Shown in pieces: positions 42,359-51,499 of a stretch of DNA of 64,000 nt. This stretch comes from Brevibacillus laterosporus DSM 25. Its GTDB lineage: Bacteria > Bacillota > Bacilli > Brevibacillales > Brevibacillaceae. The stretch spans positions 1,010,001-1,074,000 of the forward strand of contig NZ_CP017705.1 of NCBI RefSeq assembly GCF_002706795.1, read 5' to 3'. Positions within the stretch are counted from its first letter, which is position 1, and every line of letters begins with the position of its first letter. A model generated the notes under the pieces. The model saw only the letters and a program-made list of their open reading frames with translations, made no database searches and was not told where the DNA came from. Position numbers and translations under genes: made by a program.

Positions 42359-43507
42359 TCATTTTTTTAGCTTATATAGCCACATAGCAAATTGTAACGA
42401 AATTAAATCACTGATTCGCTTAGGGTCCTTTCCTGTGATGTCATGAATGCGTTGTAGTCGGTACCTGAGCGTATTACGGTGAATTACGAGCCGCTTAGCA
42501 ATTCGATTCAGCTCTCCCTCTTCTGCCATATAAACTTGAAGGGTTTGCTGAAGCTCTCCGCTTTTATCCTGTGCGATAAGATTCTTATACACCTTGATCA
42601 TCTCTTCTGATTTCCAAGAATCCTGAACCGATACCATCAGTGTCTCATTTAAAAAATCATCATAGTAATAAACCGTTAATTCTGGAGCCATAGCTTTACC
42701 AGCTAGTAAAGTATCTTGAGCAGACTCATAGCAATACCGTAGCCCTTCTGCACCTGAAAAAGCTTTTCCTACTGAAACCTTAATAGGTGTAATGAGCTGA
42801 TTTTTTAGCAATGATAAAATTTGTTCAACACCTTCACAAATTGCTTCCTTATCTCGATAATGACGTGATTCTTTCACTAAAACAATCTGTTTTGAATTCT
42901 TAATAGCCATCATCTCAATGGTATCACGCATCTCCAATAAACCGACCATTTGGCGTAATGTCGTGTAAGCACTATCATCAGAAATTCCTATATCCACTAA
43001 TTCAATGACAACCGCCACCCTCTTAATGGACAAATCGATTTGCAGTCGCCTTGCCTGTTCCTTCCATAAGGATATATCCTGCTGGTCAGAATGTATGATC
43101 GACAACAAAAAATCTTCCCGTAACCGTTTATCCAGCTTGGCCTGCTCTAGCAAATAGGATTGCTCTAGAAACATTTCTGCTGTCATTTTGACAAGCTCTC
43201 CATACTTCGTCACTTCACGTGGATCACCGGTGATGCCAATGACACCCACAATTTCATTTTGAAATTGAATAACTAAATTGGTCCCAGCCTGCACACCAAC
43301 CAAACGCTTTACATCTTCTGGATACACTTCAAAACGACCTCGACGCTCAATAGCAATAACCGCACCTTCATGTTTTTGATGCAGTCTCTTTTTATCTCCT
43401 GAAGCAATGATGTATCCACGCTCATCCATCACGTTTACGTTATAACCAATGACTTTCATCATCCTAGTAACAATTTCTTGCGCGAGCTCTTGTGTAACTT
43501 GCAACAC
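42359..43507 (-). CDS. CdaR-family sugar-diacid/glycerate regulator
   Basis: An activator of the CdaR/PucR type, about 382 residues. The N-terminal diacid-recognition domain has AQEIVTRMMKVIGYNVNVMDERG and VGVIGITGDPREVTKYGELV; pieces of it match E. coli CdaR closely. The C-terminal HTH is RLVIHRNTLRYRLQRIHDITG. The open frame reaches 43579, but CdaR alignment and a GGGAAG site favour a GTG at 43507 or TTG at 43504. It probably activates gntP-glxK downstream. Confidence 0.85.
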   Translation of the reverse strand: MLQVTQELAQEIVTRMMKVIGYNVNVMDERGYIIASGDKKRLHQKHEGAVIAIERRGRFEVYPEDVKRLVGVQAGTNLVIQFQNEIVGVIGITGDPREVTKYGELVKMTAEMFLEQSYLLEQAKLDKRLREDFLLSIIHSDQQDISLWKEQARRLQIDLSIKRVAVVIELVDIGISDDSAYTTLRQMVGLLEMRDTIEMMAIKNSKQIVLVKESRHYRDKEAICEGVEQILSLLKNQLITPIKVSVGKAFSGAEGLRYCYESAQDTLLAGKAMAPELTVYYYDDFLNETLMVSVQDSWKSEEMIKVYKNLIAQDKSGELQQTLQVYMAEEGELNRIAKRLVIHRNTLRYRLQRIHDITGKDPKRISDLISLQFAMWLYKLKK

Positions 43508-43578
43508 TCCGGCCACTTCCCTTACCTGATCGATGTTTTTTGCTCCATGTATTATCTTACAAAAGCAGACTAGTAGCA

Positions 43579-43620
43579 AAAAACCATCGGCTAAGGCTCT
43601 CGCCTCTTTCGATGGTTTTT
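43579..43620 (-). terminator. Terminator between the permease and CdaR-type genes
   Basis: AAAAACCATCG (from 43579) pairs with CGATGGTTTTT (43610-43620), with T tracts on both strands. On the minus strand it ends the NhaD/ArsB transcript. Confidence 0.85.
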
Positions 43621-43638
43621 AAACATATTTAGATACTG

Positions 43639-44925
43639 TTAAGCAAAGTAGAAATAACGCAAATAGACGTATAAGTGAGATACGAGCAATGTAATGATCG
43701 TGATCGGGAACGCAACCTTGAAAAACATCCCAAAGCTAATTGGGTATTTTTCTTTCGAAGCCATTCCTACAACAATTACGTTAGCACTAGCACCGATAAT
43801 CGTACCATTCCCACCCAAGCAAGCACCAAGCGCAAGACTCCACCATAGTGGCTCCAGATTAGTAATACCAAGGCTTCCCATCTCTTTAATCATGGGGATC
43901 ATTGTTGCTACGAATGGAATGTTATCAACAAATGCAGATGCAATCCCACTCATCCACAGAATGATTAGCGATGTTTTCATTGTATCACCTTGTGTGAATT
44001 CGATTGCTTTTTCAGCTAAGGAAGCTATAACACCTGTGTTAACCAGACCAGATACCAATACGAACAACCCTGCAAAGAAGAAGATCGTATTCCATTCTAC
44101 TTTAAGCAAAGCTTCTTCTAAATAATGCTCTCCTGTTAACAGTAGTAATAAGAATGCTCCTACTAATGCAATCGTGGCTGATTCTAAATGGAATACACCA
44201 TGCAAGCCAAAGCCAATAATGGTCAGCGTAAGCACTGTTAATGACTTCTTTAATAAAGTAGGATTCGTTAGTTCTTGTTTTTCATCTAGTAACATTAGTT
44301 TTTGCTGTAATTCTGGAGTTGTCTTTAATCCCTTTCGATAAACAAGTAGCAAGTAAATAATTACAACAACTAAAATAATAGCTATGACTGGAGCCATATG
44401 TACCAGAAAAGCCACAAAGGTTAATTCGGGTACAGCACTCCCTATCATGATGTTGGGCGGATCACCAATCAGTGTCCCAGCTCCCCCAACATTGGAGCAA
44501 ATGATCTCACTAATCAGATAAGGAATCGGATTTACGTTCAACTGACGAGCAATACTAAATGTGATAGGGACCATGAGTAGAACAGTCGTTACGTTATCCA
44601 GTAAAGCAGACGCAAGAGCTGTAATTAAGCTCAGTGCAATCAGAATTTTAACCGGGTCACCCTTTACTGCTTTAGCGGCCTTAATGGCTACGAAGGTGAA
44701 CACCCCTGTTTGTGCGGTTATGCTCACGATAATCATCATCCCGATTAATAAGCCTAATGTATTAAAATCAATATGATGAATCCCTTCCTCCTGGGTAACT
44801 ATACCCGTGAGGATCATGAGCAATCCCCCTGCCATCGCAACAATTGTGCGGTGCAGTTTTTCACTGATAATAAAAGCGTAGGTAATGAGAAAAATCGCAA
44901 TTGCTAGTAATGCTTGATTATCCAC
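43639..44925 (-). CDS. ArsB/NhaD-type ion transporter (SLC13-like fold)
   Basis: A 428-residue membrane protein with about 11 hydrophobic helices. LLDNVTTVLLMVPITFSIA and GGAGTLIGDPPNIMIGSA in the first half are echoed by FVDNIPFVATMIPMI and GGNGTIIGASANVIVVG in the second, the inverted-repeat signature of ArsB/NhaD proteins. Substrate could be arsenite, Na+/H+ or a dicarboxylate; no ars genes are near. Monocistronic. Confidence 0.85.
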   Translation of the reverse strand: MDNQALLAIAIFLITYAFIISEKLHRTIVAMAGGLLMILTGIVTQEEGIHHIDFNTLGLLIGMMIIVSITAQTGVFTFVAIKAAKAVKGDPVKILIALSLITALASALLDNVTTVLLMVPITFSIARQLNVNPIPYLISEIICSNVGGAGTLIGDPPNIMIGSAVPELTFVAFLVHMAPVIAIILVVVIIYLLLVYRKGLKTTPELQQKLMLLDEKQELTNPTLLKKSLTVLTLTIIGFGLHGVFHLESATIALVGAFLLLLLTGEHYLEEALLKVEWNTIFFFAGLFVLVSGLVNTGVIASLAEKAIEFTQGDTMKTSLIILWMSGIASAFVDNIPFVATMIPMIKEMGSLGITNLEPLWWSLALGACLGGNGTIIGASANVIVVGMASKEKYPISFGMFFKVAFPITIITLLVSHLYVYLRYFYFA

Positions 44926-44997
44926 TTGATAACCTCTCTTTCTTTCCCATGAAGTTTATTTTGTTATATTATCCAAAAGCTGGATGTAAAAAACGAC

Positions 44998-45024
44998 AAA
45001 AAGAGCCCATCTAATGACAGGCTC
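44998..45024 (-). terminator. Terminator after the molybdate regulator gene
   Basis: On the minus strand GAGCC (45024-45020) pairs with GGCTC (45007-45003), followed by TTTTTG. Short stem. Confidence 0.6.
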
Positions 45025-45096
45025 CTCCATAACACATTCGTATCAAGTTTATACCCTATAGCATACCGGGATTTTGATCATTTGTAAAGTAATTTA

Positions 45097-46065
45097 TCAC
45101 CAAGAATGAATAGGACCCTTCAGCTTGGTCTGGCCCGTGAGCGTTACATCATATCCCCCGATAGCCTGTAGTTCTTGTTTAAAAGCTTCACTTTGTAACA
45201 ATTTCAGGAGACTGTTTACCCAATAATGACTCTCTTCCGTCACTAACATTACCAGATCATAGTGCTCTTTGATTAAGGGGATAAACTCCACGTCTACAAT
45301 CCTAGCAGCTTTTTCAATTCCAATCCCTACGTCAGCCGATCCCCTCGCCACAGCCGTTGCAACTGCTAAATGACTATGTTCCACATGATCAAAATAGCCA
45401 TATAATCGAGATGGATCAAGCTGATGAAGGCGCAATTGCTCATCTAATAGAACTCTCGCTCCAGAACCCGCCTCCCGATTGACTATTCTGACTCCTGACT
45501 TTTGTAAATCAGCCCACGTACGTAGCTGTAAGGGGTTCCCCTTCGCTACATATAGACCGGCTTGGCGAGCCATCATATGAACAATCAGGTATGGCCGCCC
45601 CGTTAATATACGTTGTACATAAGGTACATTGTAGATCCCGCTGTCTCCATCAAATAGATGTGTACTCACAATATGCGCTTCTCCTCGATAAAGAGAAACC
45701 AAGCTATTCAAGCTTCCTTGGTAGGAACGTAGCGCTCTCAGTTGGCCTGTTTGCTTTTCTAGCTGAGAAGCTAACAAATCTAGCGCCATATCCTGTCCAC
45801 TTATAATAATAGATTGTACTCCACTAGAAGATGGTTGATCAGCTACGATAGGTTTTCCCGCTTGTGAAAAGGAGGGGGTGTAAGCACCTTTTTTCGATTT
45901 TGTTTTTTGCTTGTAGGATTCTAGGTCGCTTGCATCTACTCGCATCTGTCTACCAACCCGATAAGCAGACAGCTCCCCCTTCTTAATGAGGTCATATACT
46001 GTCAGCTTGGATACTCGCAAAATATTGGCAACTTCTTCTGTCGTATAGGAGATGTTTTGCGTCAT
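45097..46065 (-). CDS. HTH regulator with molybdate-binding-protein-like domain
   Basis: 322 residues. The N-terminus is an excisionase/MerR-type HTH (SYTTEEVANILRVSKLTVYDLI...YRVGRQMRV). The rest is a periplasmic-binding-protein-like domain (PBP_like) with NREAGSGARVLLDEQL and GSADVGIGIEKAAR. Such proteins lie beside molybdate or tungstate transporters and probably sense the oxyanion in the cytoplasm. AAGGAGG precedes the ATG at 46065. It is divergent from modA across a 140-bp region with an inverted repeat. Confidence 0.88.
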   Translation of the reverse strand: MTQNISYTTEEVANILRVSKLTVYDLIKKGELSAYRVGRQMRVDASDLESYKQKTKSKKGAYTPSFSQAGKPIVADQPSSSGVQSIIISGQDMALDLLASQLEKQTGQLRALRSYQGSLNSLVSLYRGEAHIVSTHLFDGDSGIYNVPYVQRILTGRPYLIVHMMARQAGLYVAKGNPLQLRTWADLQKSGVRIVNREAGSGARVLLDEQLRLHQLDPSRLYGYFDHVEHSHLAVATAVARGSADVGIGIEKAARIVDVEFIPLIKEHYDLVMLVTEESHYWVNSLLKLLQSEAFKQELQAIGGYDVTLTGQTKLKGPIHSW

Positions 46066-46149
46066 GAATAGCCTCCTTTTCAAGTACCGAATCTTCGATA
46101 GTAAAAATATCTTATCATAACTAGTAATCCAAGCTATAATGTTCTTAAT

Positions 46150-46181
46150 TAGTTATATCTAAATATAATTAATTATAACTA
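46150..46181. promoter_or_regulatory. Candidate operator/promoter of modABC
   Basis: TAGTTATA (46150-46157) and TATAACTA (46174-46181) form an 8-bp inverted repeat 16 bp apart, enclosing a perfect TATAAT (46164-46169) for modA. The -35 is weak. The divergent regulator is the likely ligand. Confidence 0.5.
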
Positions 46182-46204
46182 CTTATATTGAAGGAGAGTC
46201 TTTC

Positions 46205-47035
46205 ATGTTAACATCACGCAAGAAAAAAACCTTTCTGAGCAGTTTGGTCAGTTTCTCCTTATTACTTGCAACAGTAGGCTGTTCCACTCCCGCTCCATCG
46301 ACCACCCAACCTACTACTGATTCGAAATCCCAACAAACCAAGACGGAAATCTTTGTGTCTGCCGCAGCAAGCATGACCGATGTGCTCCAAGATGTAAAAA
46401 AAGAATATGAAACAAACCATCCTGAAATTACACTGACCTATAACTTCGGTGGATCAGGTAAACTCGCCCAACAAATTGAACAGGGAGCACCAAGCGATCT
46501 CTTCATCTCTGCTAGTTCCAAGGATATGAATACGTTAAAAGATAAAAGCCTGATCATCGAAGACTCCCAAACCGAACTAGTCACAAATGAGATGGTATTA
46601 ATTGCTCCAAAAGAAAGTACCATTTCCGTTGATTCATTTGAGAAAATAGCACCTGAGGCAGGTAAGCAATTTGCGATTGGTGAGCCTAGCTCCGTCCCAG
46701 TCGGTCGTTATACGGAGGAAGCCTTGACAAAATTAGGTCTATGGGAAAAAATGAAGCCAACCATGGTTTATGCAAAAGATGTACGTCAAGTATTAACCTA
46801 TGTTGAATCAGGTAATGCCGAACTGGGTGTCGTATATAAAAGTGATGCACTTACATCTGATAAGATCAAAATTCTAGCAACTGCCAAGCAAGAGTGGCAT
46901 AGCCCCATTGTCTACCCAGCAGCTATAGTAAAAGCTACACAGCATCAAAAGGAAGCTCAAGAATTTTTAACATTCCTCACCGCTGATTTTTCAAAAGCTG
47001 CTTTTGAAAAATACGGATTTCACCCTGTAAAATAA
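46205..47035 (+). CDS. modA: Molybdate ABC transporter substrate-binding lipoprotein
   Basis: Captures molybdate or tungstate outside the membrane. 276 residues, with a signal peptide and lipobox ATVGC (Cys about residue 22). The mature part begins with the ModA signature EIFVSAAASMTDVLQDVKKEY (in part), then YNFGGSGKLAQQIEQGAPSD and YVESGNAELGVVYKSDA. AAGGAGAG precedes the ATG. It is first of modABC. Confidence 0.95.
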   Translation: MLTSRKKKTFLSSLVSFSLLLATVGCSTPAPSTTQPTTDSKSQQTKTEIFVSAAASMTDVLQDVKKEYETNHPEITLTYNFGGSGKLAQQIEQGAPSDLFISASSKDMNTLKDKSLIIEDSQTELVTNEMVLIAPKESTISVDSFEKIAPEAGKQFAIGEPSSVPVGRYTEEALTKLGLWEKMKPTMVYAKDVRQVLTYVESGNAELGVVYKSDALTSDKIKILATAKQEWHSPIVYPAAIVKATQHQKEAQEFLTFLTADFSKAAFEKYGFHPVK

Positions 47036-47088
47036 GCAACCTTTCAATCATGTATATGCAAAGCAATATAAAGTGAGGGTACTTTTTC

Positions 47089-47778
47089 ATGCCTGACATC
47101 TCTTATTCCCCGCTCTACCTGTCGTTGCAGGTAGCGGGGATTTCCACTATCGTTGTATTTATCAGCGGATTATTTATCGCCTATTGGTTCTCGCGTCGTC
47201 AATTTTTTGGCAAAAGTATTTTGGAGGCATTGTTTCTATTGCCTCTCGTGCTTCCTCCCACTGTAGTAGGCTTTGGTCTGCTTCTACTGTTTGGTAAAAA
47301 CGGATTAATAGGTAAATTTTTATTGGAAGCTTTTCAATTTCAAATTGTTTTTACCTGGGTAGGAGCAGTGATCGCCTCTGCTGTGGTCTCATTTCCCCTG
47401 ATGTATCAAGCCGCTCACGCTGCCTTCCAAAATATGAATCGACGCTACGAGCAAGCAGCTGTTATGCTTGGCGCTTCTGCTTGGAGGGTCTTTTGGACCG
47501 TCACGTTTCCTTTGTGCTGGCCCGGGCTTTTGGCTGGACTTGTGCTTTCCTTTGCAAGAGCGCTGGGTGAATTCGGAGCAACACTCATGTTAGCTGGTAA
47601 TATTCCTGGGAAAACGGAAACACTTCCCATCGCCATCTATTTTGCCGTCGAGGGTGGGCGTATGGAAATCGCCGCCTTTTGGGTAGCTATTATCGTTGCC
47701 ATCGGCTTTAGTACCATACTTTGGCTTAACTGGTGGAGTAAACATACATTAAATCGTCATACGCAGTTTAAAGATTAG
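47089..47778 (+). CDS. modB: Molybdate ABC transporter permease
   Basis: 229 residues with five membrane helices. The EAA loop YEQAAVMLGASAWRVFWTVTFPLCWPGL (shown in part) docks on ModC. LVLPPTVVGFGLL and FARALGEFGATLMLAGNIPG are ModB hallmarks. It starts 53 bp after modA, and its product forms the channel dimer. Confidence 0.95.
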   Translation: MPDISYSPLYLSLQVAGISTIVVFISGLFIAYWFSRRQFFGKSILEALFLLPLVLPPTVVGFGLLLLFGKNGLIGKFLLEAFQFQIVFTWVGAVIASAVVSFPLMYQAAHAAFQNMNRRYEQAAVMLGASAWRVFWTVTFPLCWPGLLAGLVLSFARALGEFGATLMLAGNIPGKTETLPIAIYFAVEGGRMEIAAFWVAIIVAIGFSTILWLNWWSKHTLNRHTQFKD

Positions 47779-47808
47779 AAGTCACTTTTATGTAGATGAG
47801 GTATTTCC

Positions 47809-48486
47809 ATGCTACAGGTCCAACTCATGAAACAACGTGCGCATTTCGCATTAGAAGTATCATTTACTGTTCATAACGAAATTGTCGTCTTGTTTGGTCA
47901 ATCTGGCTCAGGGAAAACCAGTATCTTGGAATGTATCGCTGGTTTGCTCACTCCGGATGCAGCTCAAATTACACTACACGGACAAGCATTATGCACTCCT
48001 GTAAAAAGCGTACCTCCCCAAAAACGAAATATCGGATATGTCTTTCAGGACTATGCATTGTTTCCTCACATGACCGTTGAAAAAAATATTTTGTACGGGA
48101 TTCATTCCAGAAAACAGGCTGTTGATAAGGCCTTCTTGGAGCAAATCTGCGAAACGCTAGGTATTCGTCATTTGTGGAAAAGCTTTCCGAGTAAAATCTC
48201 AGGTGGAGAAAAGCAACGAGTTGCATTGGCTCGTGCTTTAGCAATCAAACCAGATTTATTGCTTTTAGATGAGCCTCTATCAGCCCTAGATCCTGCAACC
48301 AGAGCAGAGTGTCAGGACGAGTTGCTTCGCTTGCATCAGCTCTGGAACATTCCCGTCTTATTAGTCACACACGATGAGGCAGAAGCGTACAAGCTAGGAA
48401 ATAGAATCTTGCGCTTACGAACGGGAAGGATAGAGGAGGAAATATTGCTTCACCCCCCCATGTCCGTTACTCACAAAAAAAGCTGA
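47809..48486 (+). CDS. modC: Molybdate ABC transporter ATPase
   Basis: 225 residues with Walker A LFGQSGSGKTSILE, a Q-loop FQDYALFPHMT, signature ISGGEKQRVALARAL, Walker B LLLLDEPLSALD and switch VTHDEAEA. It lacks the C-terminal MOP (molybdate-sensing) domain of longer ModC proteins, so transport is not inhibited at that level. The stop codon lies in the 5' arm of the terminator. Confidence 0.93.
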   Translation: MLQVQLMKQRAHFALEVSFTVHNEIVVLFGQSGSGKTSILECIAGLLTPDAAQITLHGQALCTPVKSVPPQKRNIGYVFQDYALFPHMTVEKNILYGIHSRKQAVDKAFLEQICETLGIRHLWKSFPSKISGGEKQRVALARALAIKPDLLLLDEPLSALDPATRAECQDELLRLHQLWNIPVLLVTHDEAEAYKLGNRILRLRTGRIEEEILLHPPMSVTHKKS

Positions 48487-48515
48487 AGTAGGATACAGCC
48501 TACGTCAGCTTTTTT
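48475..48515 (+). terminator. Terminator overlapping the modC stop
   Basis: AAAAAAGCTGAAGTAGG (48475-48491) pairs with CCTACGTCAGCTTTTTT with one mismatch around a six-base loop. Confidence 0.9.
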
Positions 48516-48596
48516 ACTATCAATTTCTAATTTCTAGGAAGGCTACATCTGGTTACACGCGTTTCCTTTAACAAACATACACTTATCTGTAGTCGT

Positions 48597-49544
48597 CTAA
48601 AAACCTCTCCATACCTTCCGTTTTAACACGGGTGCATAATGCCATTCTTGCTCTTCAGGCATCTCTTGTAAGGTATTTCCTAACGCATTCATTTTACTAT
48701 CAATTTGATCAAGATAGTGGAAAATGACAGCGGTTGGTGTCTTACCGGAAACAGCGCTTCCCCATCCCATTTCCAAATCGCCATGGTGACTTAAAATGCA
48801 ATGCTTCAGATGCAACACTTCACTATCCTCCAATGGAATAGCTAAGTCTGTACATGCTTTCGTCACCATCTCTACTCCCATAACCAAATGACCAATTAAC
48901 TGTCCTGGAGTCGTATACTCTGGTGCCACTGGATCGGATAGCTCATACAGTTTTCCAATATCGTGTAAGATGCAGGTTGTAAGCAATACATCATGATCTA
49001 CCTGCGGATATAGAGGTAATAAGCGTTTGCCTAAATCCAATAAAGAGACGATATGCTCCAATAAGCCTGAGTAGTAATGATGGTGCATACGTACACCCGC
49101 AGGGAAAGAACGCATCCGTTCATAAACGTCTTCTTTCCCGATCAGATGTGAAATGATGGCTCGCAGTGTTGGGCTTTGAATATCGGATATATGACTTTCC
49201 AGCCTTGTCCACAATTCATCTGTCGCATATTTAGAAGTAGGGACTAGAGATTCCATTAAAACCTCGTCCGCAGGAGTAGCATGGCGTACTCGTTGAATGA
49301 CCAATTGCTTTTTACCACGGTACATTTGGACCTGTGCATCAATTTTAATGATCGATTTTACTTGAAGATTTTCTTTAAGCTCATCCGTGACATCCCAAAT
49401 CTTTGCAGGCAAGCTACCAGATCTGTCACCAATCTCTAAATTCATATATTCGCTCTGGTTACTAGCAACGCCAATTTCTCTACTTTTAACGAGACAAAAG
49501 GCGATTACGCGTTCTCCCTCCACATAATCAGCCAAAAATTTCAT
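48597..49544 (-). CDS. yhaM: 3'-5' exoribonuclease YhaM family
   Basis: A 315-residue RNase/DNase. An N-terminal OB-fold domain has LVKSREIGVASNQSEYMNLEIGD (in part) and LPAKIWDV. The HD domain follows, with the metal site HHHYYSGLLEH, CILHDIGKLYELSDP and HCILSHHGDLEMG. Length matches B. subtilis YhaM (314). It follows the DUF1232 gene by 2 bp, so it lies in an operon with that gene and dedA. Confidence 0.9.
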   Translation of the reverse strand: MKFLADYVEGERVIAFCLVKSREIGVASNQSEYMNLEIGDRSGSLPAKIWDVTDELKENLQVKSIIKIDAQVQMYRGKKQLVIQRVRHATPADEVLMESLVPTSKYATDELWTRLESHISDIQSPTLRAIISHLIGKEDVYERMRSFPAGVRMHHHYYSGLLEHIVSLLDLGKRLLPLYPQVDHDVLLTTCILHDIGKLYELSDPVAPEYTTPGQLIGHLVMGVEMVTKACTDLAIPLEDSEVLHLKHCILSHHGDLEMGWGSAVSGKTPTAVIFHYLDQIDSKMNALGNTLQEMPEEQEWHYAPVLKRKVWRGF

Positions 49545-49546
49545 AT

Positions 49547-50026
49547 CTAATTCCCCTTTGTTTTTTGGAAAAGGAGGGCTTCAATCTTTTTCAAGATATG
49601 AGTCCCTACTAAATCATCCGCTTTCGAAATAACATCCGTAATCACCTGTAGCAAGTTATCTTTTCCGTTCCAATGCTCTTGGACAATGACTTGCTCAGTG
49701 CTACTAAGAATCTTATGTAAAGCATATACAGCTAGTACTATATCATCTAAATAACCAATAGGCCCTGTAAGAACCTCAGGAATTAAATCTACAGGTGAAA
49801 TAAAGTAGGCAACGGCAAATGCTGCTGTAGCCTTGGCTTTCGTAGCAACTCGCTTGTCCACTAGCAATCTGGCCAAAAGCACAAATAGATCAGGGGCAAG
49901 TAGAATATATTGAGTAGAATCCTCCCGCATGCCTTTGCCACGAATGAACTTCTCCACTTTTTCTCTTAGCTTATCATAAAATCGTTGATGATTTTTTGGG
50001 ATCAGCATAATTTGTTCATCATTCAT
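49547..50026 (-). CDS. DUF1232 (YkvA-like) protein
   Basis: 159 residues. The central segment KATAAFAVAYFISPVDLIPEVLTGPIGYLDDIVLAVYAL (given in part) is the DUF1232 hallmark: two short hydrophobic helices with SP(V/L)DLIP and a YLDD motif. Function unknown. AGGAGGAAAACC before the ATG at 50026 sits inside the 3' end of dedA, which it overlaps by 8 bp. Confidence 0.85.
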   Translation of the reverse strand: MNDEQIMLIPKNHQRFYDKLREKVEKFIRGKGMREDSTQYILLAPDLFVLLARLLVDKRVATKAKATAAFAVAYFISPVDLIPEVLTGPIGYLDDIVLAVYALHKILSSTEQVIVQEHWNGKDNLLQVITDVISKADDLVGTHILKKIEALLFQKTKGN

Positions 50027-50645
50027 CTGGTTTTCCTCCTGCTCTTTTTTTCCGAACACGCTGATAAATATATACCACAAGAACCACTGCAACAAAGATG
50101 AGTAGAATCCAAATAGTCACTTTTTTAATAGCTAATTGGAAGACTCTCTCCCAGCTCTCGCCTAAAATAAAACCTAAACTAACAAACAAAGCCGTCCAAA
50201 ATGCCCCTCCTGCATAGGCTAAAATAGCAAAGGTACGAAAACGTAACTCTGTAATACCAGCAAAGTAAGCAGTATATTGACGAATCCCTGGCAAAAAATA
50301 GCCAATGGGAATGGCCCACTTTCCAAAACGTTGAAACCATTCCTCCGTCTTTTTAAACACTCGATACCCTTTTTCGAAACGCTTCAAACGCTTTTCAATA
50401 AAAGGATGCCCCAATTTAAATCCAATCCAATAAGCTGCCGTCATTGCACTTATGGAGCCTAGATAGCAGACTAAAAAGGTTGGTAGAAAATACAGGTCTC
50501 CCCTAGATACCAAAAACCCTGAAAACACCAGAAGTGTCTCCTCAGGAACAGGTAAGCCAATCAAGCCAAAAAAGAATAGTCCATATAGAGCAAAGTAACC
50601 ATATTGTGAGATATATCCGCCAAAATGATTAATAAATTCATTCAT
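50019..50645 (-). CDS. DedA-family membrane protein
   Basis: 208 residues and about five membrane helices. GLPVPEETLLVFSGFLVSRG, WIGFKLGHPFIEKR, FGKWAIPIGYFLPGIRQYTAYFAGI (in part) and GGAFWTALFVSLGFILGESW are DedA motifs. Some DedA proteins flip undecaprenyl phosphate (UptA/PopT types) and others affect drug tolerance. First gene of the dedA-DUF1232-yhaM unit. Confidence 0.9.
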   Translation of the reverse strand: MNEFINHFGGYISQYGYFALYGLFFFGLIGLPVPEETLLVFSGFLVSRGDLYFLPTFLVCYLGSISAMTAAYWIGFKLGHPFIEKRLKRFEKGYRVFKKTEEWFQRFGKWAIPIGYFLPGIRQYTAYFAGITELRFRTFAILAYAGGAFWTALFVSLGFILGESWERVFQLAIKKVTIWILLIFVAVVLVVYIYQRVRKKRAGGKPDE

Positions 50646-50790
50646 TCAGGTCTTCCCTTTCCTTTCTCTATATATCGTGCCAAATCATAGCAAGTAAGTT
50701 CAAGTTGTCTTTATCTACCCAATATGACGTCCTTGTCCATCATTGGTTGCATACAAATACACAACATGTTTGCTTATAAATTGGCTCAAT

Positions 50791-50832
50791 AAAAAAGAAA
50801 GGAACCACGCTCCATAATGCGCTGGTCCCTTT
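50791..50832 (-). terminator. Terminator after the 79-residue gene
   Basis: On the minus strand AAAGGGACCAGCGC pairs imperfectly with GCGTGGTTCCTTTC, followed by TTTTTT. Confidence 0.8.
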
Positions 50833-50839
50833 CATGACT

Positions 50840-51079
50840 TTATTTTGCTTGTTGGCCGCGAGCAAATGCATTACGTTCATGGAGAACTACCATAATTTCG
50901 CTAACCGTATGTTTGTTATGAATCATTGTCATAACATGTTCAACGTCTTCTTTTTCTAAACCGGTCGCGATTAGACTTTCTTTTAAAAGAACGTCGTTGT
51001 TGCGACGGAAAAAGGATTGCAACGTTCGCAATACACGCCCTTCAAAATTCGTCTTTAACAATAGTTCAGTCGTTGACAT
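50840..51079 (-). CDS. Hypothetical protein (79 residues)
   Basis: Start at 51079 with GAGGTGGAAG upstream. Helical, soluble, no known motif; two Arg in FFRRNND follow a helix. A strong terminator follows. Possibly a small regulatory or stress protein, but nothing proves it. Confidence 0.65.
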   Translation of the reverse strand: MSTTELLLKTNFEGRVLRTLQSFFRRNNDVLLKESLIATGLEKEDVEHVMTMIHNKHTVSEIMVVLHERNAFARGQQAK

Positions 51080-51203
51080 TAACTTCCACCTCATCCTACA
51101 GTATAGAAACTATTATCTCCCAAACTGTCCAAGGAATCAACCTTCTGTCCATAACCTTATGTATTGCCAGCTTTAGACAGTAAATATACTTCCTTACAAA
51201 CTC

Positions 51204-51236
51204 AAAAGAGGCTACCTAATCCCTTGTGCCTCTTTT
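51204..51236 (-). terminator. Terminator after the 56-residue gene
   Basis: AAAAGAGGC (51204-51212) pairs with GCCTCTTTT (51228-51236). On the minus strand the T tract is TTTTGAGTTTG. Confidence 0.7.
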
Positions 51237-51244
51237 GCATGTCA

Positions 51245-51415
51245 TTATTTGTTTGTAACCGATGGACATGTTGTCAGCATCTCTTCTAACACTTGGACAT
51301 CATTTTCTAAACCACGAACGTCTTCTTCTAGCATCTTAAGCAGATGCTTTTTATCCCGAAGCATCTTTCGTGTTTGATCTAAGCGCTCTTGCATATCAAA
51401 AACACCGATATACAC
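51245..51415 (-). CDS. Small coiled-coil protein (56 residues)
   Basis: A GTG start at 51415 with GGAGGGAAACG nine bases upstream. The product begins (M)YIGVFDMQERLDQ, is helical with heptad Leu/Met spacing (KHLLKMLEEDVRGLENDVQV) and ends TTCPSVTNK. A terminator follows 9 bp after the stop. It lies between the 79-residue gene and the PspC gene on the same strand. No family recognised. Confidence 0.6.
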   Translation of the reverse strand: MYIGVFDMQERLDQTRKMLRDKKHLLKMLEEDVRGLENDVQVLEEMLTTCPSVTNK

Positions 51416-51499
51416 TATCGTTTCCCTCCCTATGTAAGATCCAACGAACCACCTTACATCATATGCAACGACAGCATATTGTTTCCACTTTCTTTTGCA

